From the NCBI RefSeq assembly GCF_900129875.1, contig NZ_FQXC01000003.1, positions 124,001-188,000 of the forward strand: a stretch of 64,000 nucleotides of DNA, given 5' to 3'. This DNA comes from Marivita hallyeonensis. Its GTDB lineage: Bacteria > Pseudomonadota > Alphaproteobacteria > Rhodobacterales > Rhodobacteraceae. Of this stretch, positions 1-8,854 are shown piece after piece; the first letter of the stretch is position 1; the number at the start of each line of letters is the position of its first letter. Made by a program: the position numbers and the translations under genes. The notes under the pieces are model-generated. The model was not told where the DNA came from and made no database searches. It saw nothing but the letters and a program-made list of their open reading frames with translations.

Positions 1-167
1 TGGCGGTGTTGGCAGGGTTGATCGGGGCCGCGTCAGCGCTGGGGGGTCTGGCGGCGTCGTGGCAGTTCGATACGCCCACCGGGCCGACAATTGTGTCGGT
101 GGCGGCCGCGGCGTTCGTCGTGTGTACGGTGATTGGTCTAGTGCGACAGGTGACGGCGCGGGGGTGA
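1..167 (+). CDS. Metal ABC transporter permease (ZnuB type), C-terminal end only
   Basis: The open frame enters from the left edge (first full codon at base 3) and ends at TGA 165-167. The 54 visible residues are hydrophobic and small-residue rich. They contain the run SWQFDTPTGPTIV followed by a last membrane segment and a short basic tail. Permeases of the ABC-3 family that import zinc or manganese (ZnuB/MntB) end this way, with a conserved D-x-P-x-GPTIV element before the final helix. The metal cannot be read from this fragment. The substrate-binding and ATPase partners would lie to the left, outside the window. Confidence 0.6.
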   Translation, partial: AVLAGLIGAASALGGLAASWQFDTPTGPTIVSVAAAAFVVCTVIGLVRQVTARG

Positions 168-364
168 GTGCAGAGCATTGGTGGGCCGCGGTGCGGCGAT
201 CTGATCAGACTTCATGAGCGCTTTATTTCAGCCAAATTCTTTCATTGGGGGGATCGGCGCAGATTGGCCTGCCATATCGCCGTGCCGGGGGGCGGCCCGG
301 CGATGCGCGGCGGCCTTCGGCTTGAATCCGGACGACTAGGCGTTGAGACAATACCCCTTGCAGA

Positions 365-459
365 CTCACCGACCCCTCCGTATATGACGCTCAACAGCGG
401 CGTGTTGGCCTCGGTCGGCACCCACCGAAACGTTCAACGGGCCGCGCGCCCGTTTTTTT
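365..459 (+). promoter_or_regulatory. rimP leader, candidate transcription attenuator
   Basis: The stretch before rimP ends in a perfect intrinsic terminator only 21 bases before the rimP start codon. A terminator in a 5' leader fits attenuation rather than simple separation from the upstream gene. A rimP leader with a 3' Rho-independent terminator is a described alphaproteobacterial RNA family. Assignment to that family is by position and terminator only, because no covariance search was possible. The left boundary is approximate. Bases 168-364 hold no gene I can support. Confidence 0.5.
437..459 (+). terminator. Intrinsic terminator in the rimP leader
   Basis: Six-base arms ACGGGC (437-442) and GCCCGT (448-453) enclose a five-base loop and are followed by seven T residues (453-459). 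The hairpin lies just upstream of the rimP ribosome-binding site, so read-through or antitermination would be needed to express the operon from an upstream promoter. Confidence 0.7.
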
Positions 460-480
460 GTGTTTGGAGCACTGCACGAC

Positions 481-1050
481 ATGTCTGACCTGATCGCGAA
501 AGCTGCGATTGATCGACGTCTTGCCGAGATCGTGACCCCAGTCATCGAGGACATGGGGTTCGAACTGGTGCGCATCCGGCTCATGAGCGGGAAGAACACC
601 ACGTTGCAGATCATGGCCGAACGTCCCGAGGGCGGGATCGAGGTGGATGACTGCGCCGAAATCAGCACGGCGGTGAGCGCGACTTTGGATGTCGAAGACC
701 CGATTCTGGATGCCTATACGTTGGAAGTGTCATCGCCCGGGATCGACCGGCCGCTGACACGCCTGAAGGATTTCGAGACCTTCGAGGGCTACGAGGCGAA
801 GATCGAGACCTCGGACATGATCGACGGGCGCAAGCGCTTCAAGGGCGTGTTGGCCGGGGTCGAGGGCGACGAAGTGCTGATCAATATCGAGGAAGGCACC
901 GTCGGCCTGAAGTTCGACTGGCTGATCGATGCCAAACTGGTCCTGACCGATGACCTGATCAAGGAAATGCTGAAAGCCCGCAAGGCGCAGGGCTTTGACG
1001 AGACAAAATTTGACGACGTGATTGAGGCCCGCGGGCCGGAAGAGGAGTAA
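481..1050 (+). CDS. rimP: Ribosome maturation factor RimP
   Basis: RimP is a cytoplasmic factor needed for maturation of the 30S ribosomal subunit. The 189-residue product has the expected two parts. The N-terminal alpha/beta domain includes [14 protein letters not shown] and the signature [10 protein letters not shown], and is followed by a C-terminal SH3-like beta domain. The ATG at 481 is chosen because GGAG lies about ten bases upstream and homologs start at this point; an upstream GTG at 460 would sit at the foot of the leader terminator. It is the first gene of the rimP-nusA-ylxR-infB operon and ends four bases before nusA. Confidence 0.95.
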   Translation: MSDLIAKAAIDRRLAEIVTPVIEDMGFELVRIRLMSGKNTTLQIMAERPEGGIEVDDCAEISTAVSATLDVEDPILDAYTLEVSSPGIDRPLTRLKDFETFEGYEAKIETSDMIDGRKRFKGVLAGVEGDEVLINIEEGTVGLKFDWLIDAKLVLTDDLIKEMLKARKAQGFDETKFDDVIEARGPEEE

Positions 1051-1054
1051 GCCG

Positions 1055-2737
1055 ATGGCAATCACATCCGCCAACCAGTTGGAACTGTTGCAGACCGCAG
1101 AGGCGGTCGCGCGCGAGAAGATGATCGACCCCGCACTGGTCGTTGAGGCGATGGAGGAAAGCCTCGCCCGCGCCGCGAAGTCGCGTTACGGGTCCGAGAT
1201 GGACATCCAGGTGTCGATCGACCGCAAGACGGGCCGCGCGACGTTTACCCGCGTGCGTACGGTGGTCGAGGATGAAGAGCTTGAGAATTATCAGGCGGAG
1301 TTGACGGTCGAGACGGCGAAGCCTTATTTCGAAGCGCCCAAGCCGAACCAGAACGCTGTCTGGCTGCGCGACGGGCAGCCACTGACGGATTTCTCGGGCG
1401 CGCCACAGGTCGGCGACCAGTTCACGGAAGAAGTACCGCCGGTGGAAATGGGCCGGATCGCGGCGCAATCGGCTAAGCAGGTGATCCTACAGAAGGTCCG
1501 CGAAGCCGAGCGCGATCGTCAGTTTGAAGAGTTCAAGGACCGCGCTGGCACGATCATCAACGGTGTCGTCAAACGCGAAGAATACGGCAACGTCATTGTC
1601 GATATTGGACGGGGCGAGGGCATTCTACGCCGGAACGAGAAGATCGGCCGCGAAAGCTACCGCAATGGCGACCGCATCCGCTGCTACATCAAGGATGTGC
1701 GCCGCGAGACGCGCGGGCCGCAGATTTTCCTGTCGCGAACTGCGCCGGAATTCATGGCGGAACTGTTCAAGATGGAAGTGCCGGAAATCTATGATGGCAT
1801 CATCGAGATCAAGGCGGTGGCGCGTGATCCGGGAAGCCGCGCAAAGATCGCGGTGATTTCCTATGACGGCTCGATTGACCCGGTGGGTGCCTGTGTGGGT
1901 ATGCGTGGCTCCCGCGTGCAAGCGGTGGTCAATGAGCTTCAGGGCGAAAAGATCGACATTATCCCCTGGAACGAGGACATGCCGACCTTCCTCGTGAACG
2001 CATTGCAGCCTGCCGAGGTGAGCAAGGTGGTTCTGGACGAGGATGCCGAGCGGATCGAAGTGGTGGTACCGGACGAGCAGCTGTCTCTTGCTATCGGCCG
2101 TCGCGGTCAGAACGTGCGTCTGGCGTCACAGCTGACTGGGCTCGACATCGACATCATGACCGAGGAAGAGGAATCGGCGCGGCGCCAGAAAGAGTTCGAA
2201 GAGCGCACGCAACTGTTCATGGACACGCTCGATCTGGACGAGTTCTTTGCTCAGCTTCTGGTGGCCGAAGGATTCACCACGCTTGAGGAAGTGGCCTATG
2301 TCGAAGTGGACGAGCTTCTGGTGATCGACGGTGTAGACGAAGACACCGCGGCAGAACTTCAAACCCGTGCGCGGGAGTTCCTTGATGAACAGGCTCGCAA
2401 GGCGCTCGACAATGCGCGCGAACTGGGGGCCGAAGACAGCCTGATCGAATTCGAAGGCTTGACACCTCAGATGATCGAAGTGCTGGCGAAAGACGGCGTG
2501 AAAACGCTGGAAGACTTCGCAACTTGTGCCGACTGGGAACTGGCCGGAGGCTGGACAACCGTGGACGGAGAGCGCGTGAAGGATGACGGACTTCTCGAGC
2601 CGTTCGATATGTCCCTCGAAGAAGCGCAGCATCTCGTGATGACGGCGCGCGTGCTTCTGGGATGGGTCGATCCGACTGAACTTGAGGCGGAAGCCGAGGG
2701 TGAAGAAGCGGTCGAGGCCGAGGAAGAACAGGCCTGA
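1055..2737 (+). CDS. nusA: Transcription termination/antitermination factor NusA
   Basis: NusA binds RNA polymerase and nascent RNA and controls pausing, termination and antitermination. The 560-residue product has an N-terminal polymerase-binding domain, an S1 domain from about residue 165, tandem KH domains ([11 protein letters not shown] and [15 protein letters not shown]) and two acidic helix-hairpin-helix repeats in the C-terminal third. The ATG at 1055 has AGGAG just upstream. Compared with Escherichia coli NusA from memory, about 25 extra residues (roughly 92-117) lie between the N-terminal domain and the conserved [17 protein letters not shown] segment. It is the second gene of the operon. 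Confidence 0.97.
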   Translation: MAITSANQLELLQTAEAVAREKMIDPALVVEAMEESLARAAKSRYGSEMDIQVSIDRKTGRATFTRVRTVVEDEELENYQAELTVETAKPYFEAPKPNQNAVWLRDGQPLTDFSGAPQVGDQFTEEVPPVEMGRIAAQSAKQVILQKVREAERDRQFEEFKDRAGTIINGVVKREEYGNVIVDIGRGEGILRRNEKIGRESYRNGDRIRCYIKDVRRETRGPQIFLSRTAPEFMAELFKMEVPEIYDGIIEIKAVARDPGSRAKIAVISYDGSIDPVGACVGMRGSRVQAVVNELQGEKIDIIPWNEDMPTFLVNALQPAEVSKVVLDEDAERIEVVVPDEQLSLAIGRRGQNVRLASQLTGLDIDIMTEEEESARRQKEFEERTQLFMDTLDLDEFFAQLLVAEGFTTLEEVAYVEVDELLVIDGVDEDTAAELQTRAREFLDEQARKALDNARELGAEDSLIEFEGLTPQMIEVLAKDGVKTLEDFATCADWELAGGWTTVDGERVKDDGLLEPFDMSLEEAQHLVMTARVLLGWVDPTELEAEAEGEEAVEAEEEQA

Positions 2738-2744
2738 GCACACG

Positions 2745-3410
2745 ATGGGAGTGGCGTCTGAAATGACACGCGGCGGACGGACGAAAAACCGGGAGAGCGG
2801 ACCCGAGCGCAAGTGCATTGCGACCGGTGAGGTGCGCCCGAAATCCGAGCTGATCCGCTTTGTCGTGGGGCCGGACGCCACCCTTGTTCCCGATCTTGCC
2901 GGCAAGCTGCCGGGTCGGGGTATCTGGATCACCGCCAGCAAGACGGCCCTTGAAACCGCGATGAAAAAGAACATCTTTCATCGAGCGGCCAAAACGCAGG
3001 TCAGCGTCTCTCCTACCCTTGTCAGCGACATCGAGCAGCAGCTTGCGCGCAGGGTTGTCGATCTGATAAGCCTCAGCCGGAAGTCGGGTCAGGCCGTGTC
3101 AGGCTACGAAAAAGTCAAAGACGTCCTGTTCAAGGAAACCGCAGAAGTGCTCATTCAGGCCGAAGACGGGTCGAGCCGCGGGAAATCGAAACTCAGCACA
3201 CCGCATTATGGCCACTACATAGGCTGGCTGACGGCGGATGAGCTTGGAATGGCCTTCGGGCGACAAACTGTGATCCATGCAGCGCTTGGTGCTGGTGGAC
3301 TCACGCAACGTGTTGTAGAGGAAGCCCAAAGATTGAAGGGCTTTCGCGTCAGACCGACTGATGCAAAGACGGTGGCAGCGGCCGCCGGGAAGGAAAAAAG
3401 AGCTAGATGA
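2745..3410 (+). CDS. RNA-binding protein, YlxR (DUF448) fused to an L7Ae-like domain
   Basis: The 221-residue protein begins with a YlxR domain (ERKCIATGE, then PGRGIWI) of the kind found between nusA and infB in many bacteria. Here it continues into a C-terminal domain resembling L7Ae/L30e ribosomal proteins, with [20 protein letters not shown] near residue 100. Both halves point to RNA or nucleoid binding; the molecular role is unsettled. Two starts are possible: ATG 2745, and ATG 2763 (MTRGGRTK), which has GGGAG 11 bases upstream and may be the true one. Its stop overlaps the infB start by four bases (ATGA), indicating translational coupling. Confidence 0.88.
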   Translation: MGVASEMTRGGRTKNRESGPERKCIATGEVRPKSELIRFVVGPDATLVPDLAGKLPGRGIWITASKTALETAMKKNIFHRAAKTQVSVSPTLVSDIEQQLARRVVDLISLSRKSGQAVSGYEKVKDVLFKETAEVLIQAEDGSSRGKSKLSTPHYGHYIGWLTADELGMAFGRQTVIHAALGAGGLTQRVVEEAQRLKGFRVRPTDAKTVAAAAGKEKRAR

Positions 3411-5890
3411 GCGATAACGACGGCAAAAAGACATTGGGTTTGCGCGGGGGTCCCCGTTCGGGGAACGTGAAGCAGAGCTTCAGCCACGGGCGCACCAAGA
3501 ACGTCGTGGTGGAAACCAAGCGCAAGCGCGTTGTGGTTCCGAAACCGGGTGCCGCGAAACCGGCTGCGGGTGCAACATCCGGCACGGGTGGACCAGCCGC
3601 GGCGAGCAAACGGCCCGCTGGAATATCCGATGCGGAAATGGAGCGCCGGCTGAAGGCGTTGCAGGCGGCCAAGGCACGCGAAAGCGAAGAAGCCGCGCAG
3701 CGTGAAGCCGAGGAGAAAGCCCGCGCCGAAGAGCGTGAGCGGATGCGCGCCGAGAAAGAGGCCAAAGAGCGCGAACAGCGCGAAGCCGAAGAGCGGGCGC
3801 GGAAGAAAGCCGAAGAAGACGAACGCAAGGCGCGCGAAGCGGCCGAGGCAGCAAAAACTGCCGCAGCGGCACCAGAGGTGCAACCAGCGTCGCGTCAGCC
3901 TTCTGGCGGACCGAAGCCGTCGCAGACGCCCGCACGCAAAACCGAACGCGAGCGCGAGGATCGTGGTCGCCGCAAGGTCGATGACGGCGGTCGCCGGTCA
4001 GGCAAGTTGACGCTGAACCAGGCCCTTGGCGGAGATTCCGGCCGTCAGAAATCGCTCGCTGCGATGAAGCGCAAGCAGGAACGCCAGCGCCAAAAGGCGA
4101 TGGGCGGTCAGGTTGCGCGCGAAAAGGTCGTCCGCGACGTTCAGCTTCCCGAAGCGATCACGGTTGCCGAATTGGCAAACCGGATGACCGAGAAAGTCGG
4201 CGATGTCGTGAAGGCCTTGATGACCAATGGCATCATGGCAACGCAGAACCAAACGATCGACGCGGACACGGCGGAACTCATCATCGAGGAATTCGGCCAC
4301 AAGGTCACACGCGTCTCGGACGCGGACGTGGAAGACGTCATCAAAGAGGTCGAGGACTCGGAAGAAGATCTCCAGTCGCGCCCACCGGTCATCACGATCA
4401 TGGGTCACGTGGACCACGGCAAGACATCTCTCTTGGACGCCATTCGCGAAACGAATGTCACCTCGGGCGAAGCTGGCGGGATCACGCAACACATCGGTGC
4501 CTACCAGGTCACGACGAAGGACGGGACAGTTCTGTCCTTCCTCGACACACCAGGCCACGCGGCGTTTACGTCGATGCGGTCGCGCGGTGCTCAGGTCACG
4601 GATATCGTTGTTCTGGTGGTCGCCGCCGACGACGCGGTGATGCCGCAGACTGTCGAAGCGATCAACCACGCGAAGGCAGCCAACGTGCCGATGATCGTGG
4701 CGATCAACAAGGTCGACAAACCCGATGCAAATCCGACCAAGGTGCGTACCGACCTTCTTCAACACGAAGTGATCGTTGAGGAAATGTCCGGTGAAGTGCA
4801 GGATGTCGAGGTGTCGGCCATCAGCGGTCAGGGATTGCCGGAACTGCTTGAGGCAATCGCACTCCAGGCCGAAATCCTTGAACTGAAAGCCAATCCCAAC
4901 CGTGCAGCGCAAGGTGCAGTGATCGAAGCGCAGCTTGACGTGGGCCGCGGGCCCGTTGCCACGGTTCTGGTTCAGAACGGGACGTTGCGCCAAGGCGATA
5001 TCTTTGTCGTGGGTGAGCAGTACGGTAAGGTCCGTGCGCTGATCAACGACAAGGGTGAACGCGTCAAGGAAGCTGGTCCGTCAGTTCCTGTCGAAGTTCT
5101 TGGCCTGAACGGCACGCCCGAAGCGGGTGACGTCCTGAACGTGACGGAAACCGAGGCACAGGCGCGCGAGATCGCGGAATACCGTGCCAATGTCGCGAAA
5201 GAGAAGCGCGCGGCGGCCGGTGCGGCGACGACGCTGGAACAACTTATGCAGAAGGCGAAAGACGACGAGAGCGTCTCAGAGCTTCCTGTGTTGGTAAAGG
5301 CGGACGTCCAAGGCTCTGCGGAAGCGATCGTTCAGGCTTTGGAGAAGGTGGGCAACGACGAGGTGCGCGTCCGCGTGCTGCACTCCGGTGTGGGCGCAAT
5401 CACCGAGACGGATGTGGGCCTTGCCGAAGCTTCGGGTTGCCCGGTCATCGGCTTTAACGTGCGTGCCAATGCCTCTGCCCGGAACACTGCGAACCAGAAG
5501 GGCGTGGAAATCCGGTACTACAGCGTGATCTACGACCTTGTGGACGATGTAAAAGCAGCGGCCTCTGGCCTGCTGAGTGCGGAGATCAAGGAGACCTTTA
5601 TCGGCTACGCCGAAATCCGGGAGGTCTTCAAGGTGTCCAATGTCGGCAAAGTGGCTGGCTGTCTGGTCACCGAAGGCGTGGCGCGGCGCAGCGCCGGTGT
5701 GCGCCTTCTGCGCGACAACGTCGTGATCCATGAAGGTACGCTGAAAACGCTCAAGCGCTTCAAGGATGAAGTGCCCGAGGTTCAGTCTGGTCAGGAATGC
5801 GGCATGGCGTTCGAGAACTACGACGACATCCGTCCGGGCGACGTTATCGAGATTTTCGAGCGCGAGGAAATCGAGCGTCAGCTCGACTAA
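3407..5890 (+). CDS. infB: Translation initiation factor IF-2
   Basis: IF-2 is the GTPase that delivers initiator fMet-tRNA to the 30S subunit and promotes subunit joining. The 827-residue product has a basic N-terminal region, a long charged helical stretch rich in R, E, K and A (about residues 70-150) and an IF2_N domain near residue 250. The G domain has G1 GHVDHGKT (about 332), DTPGH (about 379) and NKVD (about 432), followed by the beta-barrel and fMet-tRNA-binding domains. It is the last gene of the rimP operon and is closed by a strong terminator at 5913. Confidence 0.98.
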   Translation: MSDNDGKKTLGLRGGPRSGNVKQSFSHGRTKNVVVETKRKRVVVPKPGAAKPAAGATSGTGGPAAASKRPAGISDAEMERRLKALQAAKARESEEAAQREAEEKARAEERERMRAEKEAKEREQREAEERARKKAEEDERKAREAAEAAKTAAAAPEVQPASRQPSGGPKPSQTPARKTEREREDRGRRKVDDGGRRSGKLTLNQALGGDSGRQKSLAAMKRKQERQRQKAMGGQVAREKVVRDVQLPEAITVAELANRMTEKVGDVVKALMTNGIMATQNQTIDADTAELIIEEFGHKVTRVSDADVEDVIKEVEDSEEDLQSRPPVITIMGHVDHGKTSLLDAIRETNVTSGEAGGITQHIGAYQVTTKDGTVLSFLDTPGHAAFTSMRSRGAQVTDIVVLVVAADDAVMPQTVEAINHAKAANVPMIVAINKVDKPDANPTKVRTDLLQHEVIVEEMSGEVQDVEVSAISGQGLPELLEAIALQAEILELKANPNRAAQGAVIEAQLDVGRGPVATVLVQNGTLRQGDIFVVGEQYGKVRALINDKGERVKEAGPSVPVEVLGLNGTPEAGDVLNVTETEAQAREIAEYRANVAKEKRAAAGAATTLEQLMQKAKDDESVSELPVLVKADVQGSAEAIVQALEKVGNDEVRVRVLHSGVGAITETDVGLAEASGCPVIGFNVRANASARNTANQKGVEIRYYSVIYDLVDDVKAAASGLLSAEIKETFIGYAEIREVFKVSNVGKVAGCLVTEGVARRSAGVRLLRDNVVIHEGTLKTLKRFKDEVPEVQSGQECGMAFENYDDIRPGDVIEIFEREEIERQLD

Positions 5891-5912
5891 TCAGCGGCAC
5901 CAAATGAACACG

Positions 5913-5943
5913 AAAAAGGGCAGCGAAACCGCTGCCCTTTTTT
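5913..5943. terminator. Bidirectional intrinsic terminator after infB
   Basis: A long stem (AAAGGGCAGCG paired with CGCTGCCCTTT, loop of four) is flanked by an A run on the left and a T run on the right. It can therefore stop transcripts from infB on the plus strand and from the small gene at 5963-6097 on the minus strand. Confidence 0.9.
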
Positions 5944-5962
5944 CGTTATTCCCGATGGTTGG

Positions 5963-6097
5963 CTACGCGGTTTGAAGAACGGGTAAACCTGTGAAGATCC
6001 GGTTGCCGACGCGAACGGCGATGCGGCCGTCCGGAAGCGTTTTTTCCAGAATGCCTTGCACAGACATACAGCTGCCGATGATGATTGTTCTGAGCAT
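5963..6097 (-). CDS. Small protein of unknown function, 44 residues
   Basis: The minus-strand frame starts at ATG 6097, with a strong ribosome-binding site (GGGGGAG, seven bases away), and ends at TAG 5963-5965. The product begins MLRTIIIGSCMSVQGIL and contains the tract LPDGRIAVRVGNRIFTGLPV. That pattern, a short beta-rich unit with alternating hydrophobic and charged residues, looks like a compact barrel fragment. There is no signal peptide. It converges on infB and shares the infB terminator. I do not recognise a characterised family. The ribosome-binding site, terminator and protein-like composition make it a likely real gene that length cut-offs would miss. Confidence 0.65.
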   Translation of the reverse strand: MLRTIIIGSCMSVQGILEKTLPDGRIAVRVGNRIFTGLPVLQTA

Positions 6098-6205
6098 GCC
6101 AAATCTCCCCCAAGTTTTGACACACCTTAGGTAGAACGACGGATGCCACTTCGCCAGAAGAAATTATGCCCGTTTGCCTAATCTTTGGTCGAAAGTCGTA
6201 TACAC

Positions 6206-6604
6206 CTACACCCAATCGCGCAAAATCGGAACGAGCGGGATGTCGGCCGGGGGCATCGGATAGTCCCTAAGCTGGTTCGATCGCACCCATTTCAGCGCCT
6301 GCCCCTCTTTCGATTCGGGCGTCCCTTGCCATTTCCGACAGGCGAAAAGCGGCATCAGAAGGTGAAACGTCTCATAGGTATGAGAGGCAAAGGTCAGCGG
6401 CGCAAGGCAGCTTTCCCAAGTGTCGATCCCCAGTTCCTCTTGCAATTCGCGGATAAGGGCGGTTTCAGGTGTCTCATGGGGTTCGACCTTGCCACCCGGA
6501 AACTCCCAAAGCCCGGCCAGTGATTTGCCCTCGGGACGCTGCGCGAGGAGGATGCGACCGTCCGCGTCGATCAGCGCAACCGCCGAAACAAGGACGATTT
6601 TCAC
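6206..6604 (-). CDS. mutT: 8-oxo-dGTP diphosphatase, MutT/Nudix
   Basis: MutT-type Nudix enzymes hydrolyse oxidised nucleotides such as 8-oxo-dGTP to the monophosphate and so prevent A:T to C:G mutations. The 132-residue product carries the Nudix box: [17 protein letters not shown] followed by LQEELGI. The core begins [24 protein letters not shown]. The GTG start at 6604 overlaps the argJ stop (GTGA), so the gene is translationally coupled to argJ as the last member of ppiC-argJ-mutT. Substrate preference is inferred from the family and the length. Confidence 0.88.
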   Translation of the reverse strand: MKIVLVSAVALIDADGRILLAQRPEGKSLAGLWEFPGGKVEPHETPETALIRELQEELGIDTWESCLAPLTFASHTYETFHLLMPLFACRKWQGTPESKEGQALKWVRSNQLRDYPMPPADIPLVPILRDWV

Positions 6605-7824
6605 GAACGATAGTCCGCGTTGATCGTGATGTACCCGTGGGTCAGGTCGCAGGTCCAGACGGTCGCGGTGCCCTGCCCCATGCCAAGATCGACCGTCATA
6701 TCGATCTCTTGTTGCTTCATGACGGCCGCGCCCTGTTCCTCGCGATAGCCAGGGTCGACCCAACCGTTTGTCGCGACACGCACGTCCCCGAAACGGATGC
6801 TGAGCGTGTCACGGTCGGCAGGCGCGCCCGATTTACCGATCGCCATCACGACGCGGCCCCAATTCGGGTCTTCGCCTGCAATGGCCGTTTTCACTAGCGG
6901 CGAGTTGGCAACCGAAAGCGCGTGGGTTTTCGCATCCTGATCGTTCAGTGCACCGGTTACGGTGATCTGCACGAATTTCGTGGCACCTTCGCCATCACGA
7001 ACGACCTGATGCGCGAGATCCTTCATCACGCTGTGCAGCGCGTCCTCAAAAGCAGGCAGATTGCCATCGACACCGGACGCGCCCGTCGCCGCGACGAGCA
7101 AGGTGTCGGAGGTCGATGTGTCGCTGTCGACGGTGATGCAGTTGAATGTCTTGTCGTTCAGGCGTGTCACCATCGCCTGAAGATCGGCCTGCGCAAGTTT
7201 CGCATCGGTGAAGATGTAGACCAACATCGTCGCCATGTCGGGGGCAATCATGCCCGACCCCTTGGCGATGCCCGCAATGCGCACCTGACCGCCGGGAAGG
7301 TCGGCAGTGGCGGTTGCACCTTTTGGAAAGGTGTCGGTTGTCATGATGGCGCGGGCGGCGTTGGAGATTGCCGTCTCATCCAGCGCTCCGTGCAACTCTG
7401 CAATCTTGGCGGTGATACGGTCATGCGGAAGGCGTTCGCCGATGACGCCGGTCGAACTAGTGAAGACGCGGGTCGCAGGGATACCCGCGACGCTGGCCAC
7501 TTCCTCGCAGATCGCTTTGACCGACTCGTCTCCGGCGCGACCAGTAAAGGCATTGGAGTTGCCCGAGTTCACAATGATCGCTGCACCAGCCTCGTCGCTC
7601 AATCCGATCTTCGCCTGGCAATCAAGCACGTTTGCAGACCGCGTTGCAGAACGGGTGAACGCGCCGGCAACCACCGATCCGGGATCAAGTATTGCAAGCA
7701 TCACATCCGTTCGATCCTTGTACTTTACGCTCGCCTGCGCAGTGGCAAAGCGCGCGCCCTGAATGACGGGCAGGTCCGGAAACCGCTCTGGTGCCAGCGG
7801 CGATACAGAAGTGATCTTGGCCAC
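6601..7824 (-). CDS. argJ: Bifunctional glutamate N-acetyltransferase / N-acetylglutamate synthase ArgJ
   Basis: ArgJ transfers the acetyl group from N-acetylornithine to glutamate in the cyclic arginine pathway. Many members also use acetyl-CoA. The 407-residue product contains the self-cleavage motif [14 protein letters not shown] at residues 188-201. Autoproteolysis before Thr199 yields two chains and frees the threonine nucleophile. The family signature [10 protein letters not shown] precedes it. The GTG start at 7824 lies three bases after the ppiC stop, and the stop overlaps mutT, so all three genes are probably co-transcribed. Confidence 0.96.
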   Translation of the reverse strand: MAKITSVSPLAPERFPDLPVIQGARFATAQASVKYKDRTDVMLAILDPGSVVAGAFTRSATRSANVLDCQAKIGLSDEAGAAIIVNSGNSNAFTGRAGDESVKAICEEVASVAGIPATRVFTSSTGVIGERLPHDRITAKIAELHGALDETAISNAARAIMTTDTFPKGATATADLPGGQVRIAGIAKGSGMIAPDMATMLVYIFTDAKLAQADLQAMVTRLNDKTFNCITVDSDTSTSDTLLVAATGASGVDGNLPAFEDALHSVMKDLAHQVVRDGEGATKFVQITVTGALNDQDAKTHALSVANSPLVKTAIAGEDPNWGRVVMAIGKSGAPADRDTLSIRFGDVRVATNGWVDPGYREEQGAAVMKQQEIDMTVDLGMGQGTATVWTCDLTHGYITINADYRS

Positions 7825-7827
7825 GGT

Positions 7828-8679
7828 TTATTCCTCAAGCAGATCGATATTGCTAAGCACGGAGGTGTCGATGTCCTCTTTCACGGTCCGCGTGATGGTG
7901 GCGCTTTCCGTCAGGGTGCTGATGCGCTCTGACACGGCCAACTGGCTCAGCTGGTTTTCGATCTCGCCCCGCACGGTCTCAAGCGCAGGTGCCTCTTGGT
8001 TGCGTTTCTCATTCAGGATGATCACGTGCCAGCCAAACTGCGTCTGGACCGGAGCAGAGATCTCACCAACCTCAAGCGTTTCGACGGCGGCCTGGAATTC
8101 CGGAACCATCATGCCTGGACCGAACCAGCCCAGCTGACCACCGTTCGGACCAGACGGGCCAGTTGATTTCTCGCGCGCGACTTCTGCGAAATCCGCGCCG
8201 TTGTCCAACTCGTCGACGATGGCCACGGCGTCTTCCTGAGTTTCGACAAGGATGTGCGAAGCGTTGAACTCTTCAGTGGGCTCGCTTTGAACGAAGTTTT
8301 CTTCGTAGAACGCTTCAACGGTTTCGTCGGTCACTGTCTCACCCACGATGTCTTCGATGACCTCCGCCGCGGTCAAGGCACGACGTTCGTTTTCCATGGC
8401 AAGCGCGATGCGGCGGCTTTCCTCACCCTCGCTTTGTTGGCTCAGCACGGTTTGCTGCACAATCTGATCAAGGATACCGTCCCAAAGAACGTCATCCGGC
8501 AAACTCTGATACTGCTCGGGCAAAGACGCACGCACCATCAGCATGTGACCAAGAGTGATCTCGGTTCCGTTCACGGTCGCCACGACGCTGTCAACGGCCA
8601 GCTGATCCTGCGCCTGTGCGGGCAAAGCCAACATCAGCGCGAACGCCCCTGCAGACAGTTTGGTGATGAGTTTCGACAT
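7828..8679 (-). CDS. Periplasmic peptidylprolyl isomerase, parvulin (PpiC) type
   Basis: The 283-residue protein starts with a signal peptide (MSKLITKLSAGAFALMLALP, cleavage probably after AQA). It then has a SurA-like N-terminal helical region and a parvulin rotamase domain at about residues 140-235, recognisable from ASHILVETQEDA, GGQLGWFGPGMMVPEFQ and TQFGWHVIIL. It probably helps fold secreted or outer-membrane proteins in the periplasm. A GGGAAGGAA ribosome-binding site precedes the ATG at 8679. It is the first gene of the ppiC-argJ-mutT unit and is divergent from secA. Confidence 0.9.
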   Translation of the reverse strand: MSKLITKLSAGAFALMLALPAQAQDQLAVDSVVATVNGTEITLGHMLMVRASLPEQYQSLPDDVLWDGILDQIVQQTVLSQQSEGEESRRIALAMENERRALTAAEVIEDIVGETVTDETVEAFYEENFVQSEPTEEFNASHILVETQEDAVAIVDELDNGADFAEVAREKSTGPSGPNGGQLGWFGPGMMVPEFQAAVETLEVGEISAPVQTQFGWHVIILNEKRNQEAPALETVRGEIENQLSQLAVSERISTLTESATITRTVKEDIDTSVLSNIDLLEE

Positions 8680-8854
8680 CCTTTGTTCCTTCCCGTGTCC
8701 CCCTTGCGCAAGGGCGACGTTGACACTGTATTTCGCGGACCTTACATCGCCCTATGGCTCTGCGAGGCCGGTCGTTCCCTTGTGACATATGGGCTGTGTG
8801 CGAGGCGGGCAAGCAGATGCCGCACACGAAGATGTCAAAGCTGAAAGAGAGTGC

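Noticed and set aside
168-488. 106-codon plus-strand open frame before rimP
   Set aside because: It begins directly after the upstream stop with no ribosome-binding site, runs through the leader terminator into rimP and has a composition typical of GC-rich antisense or leader DNA.
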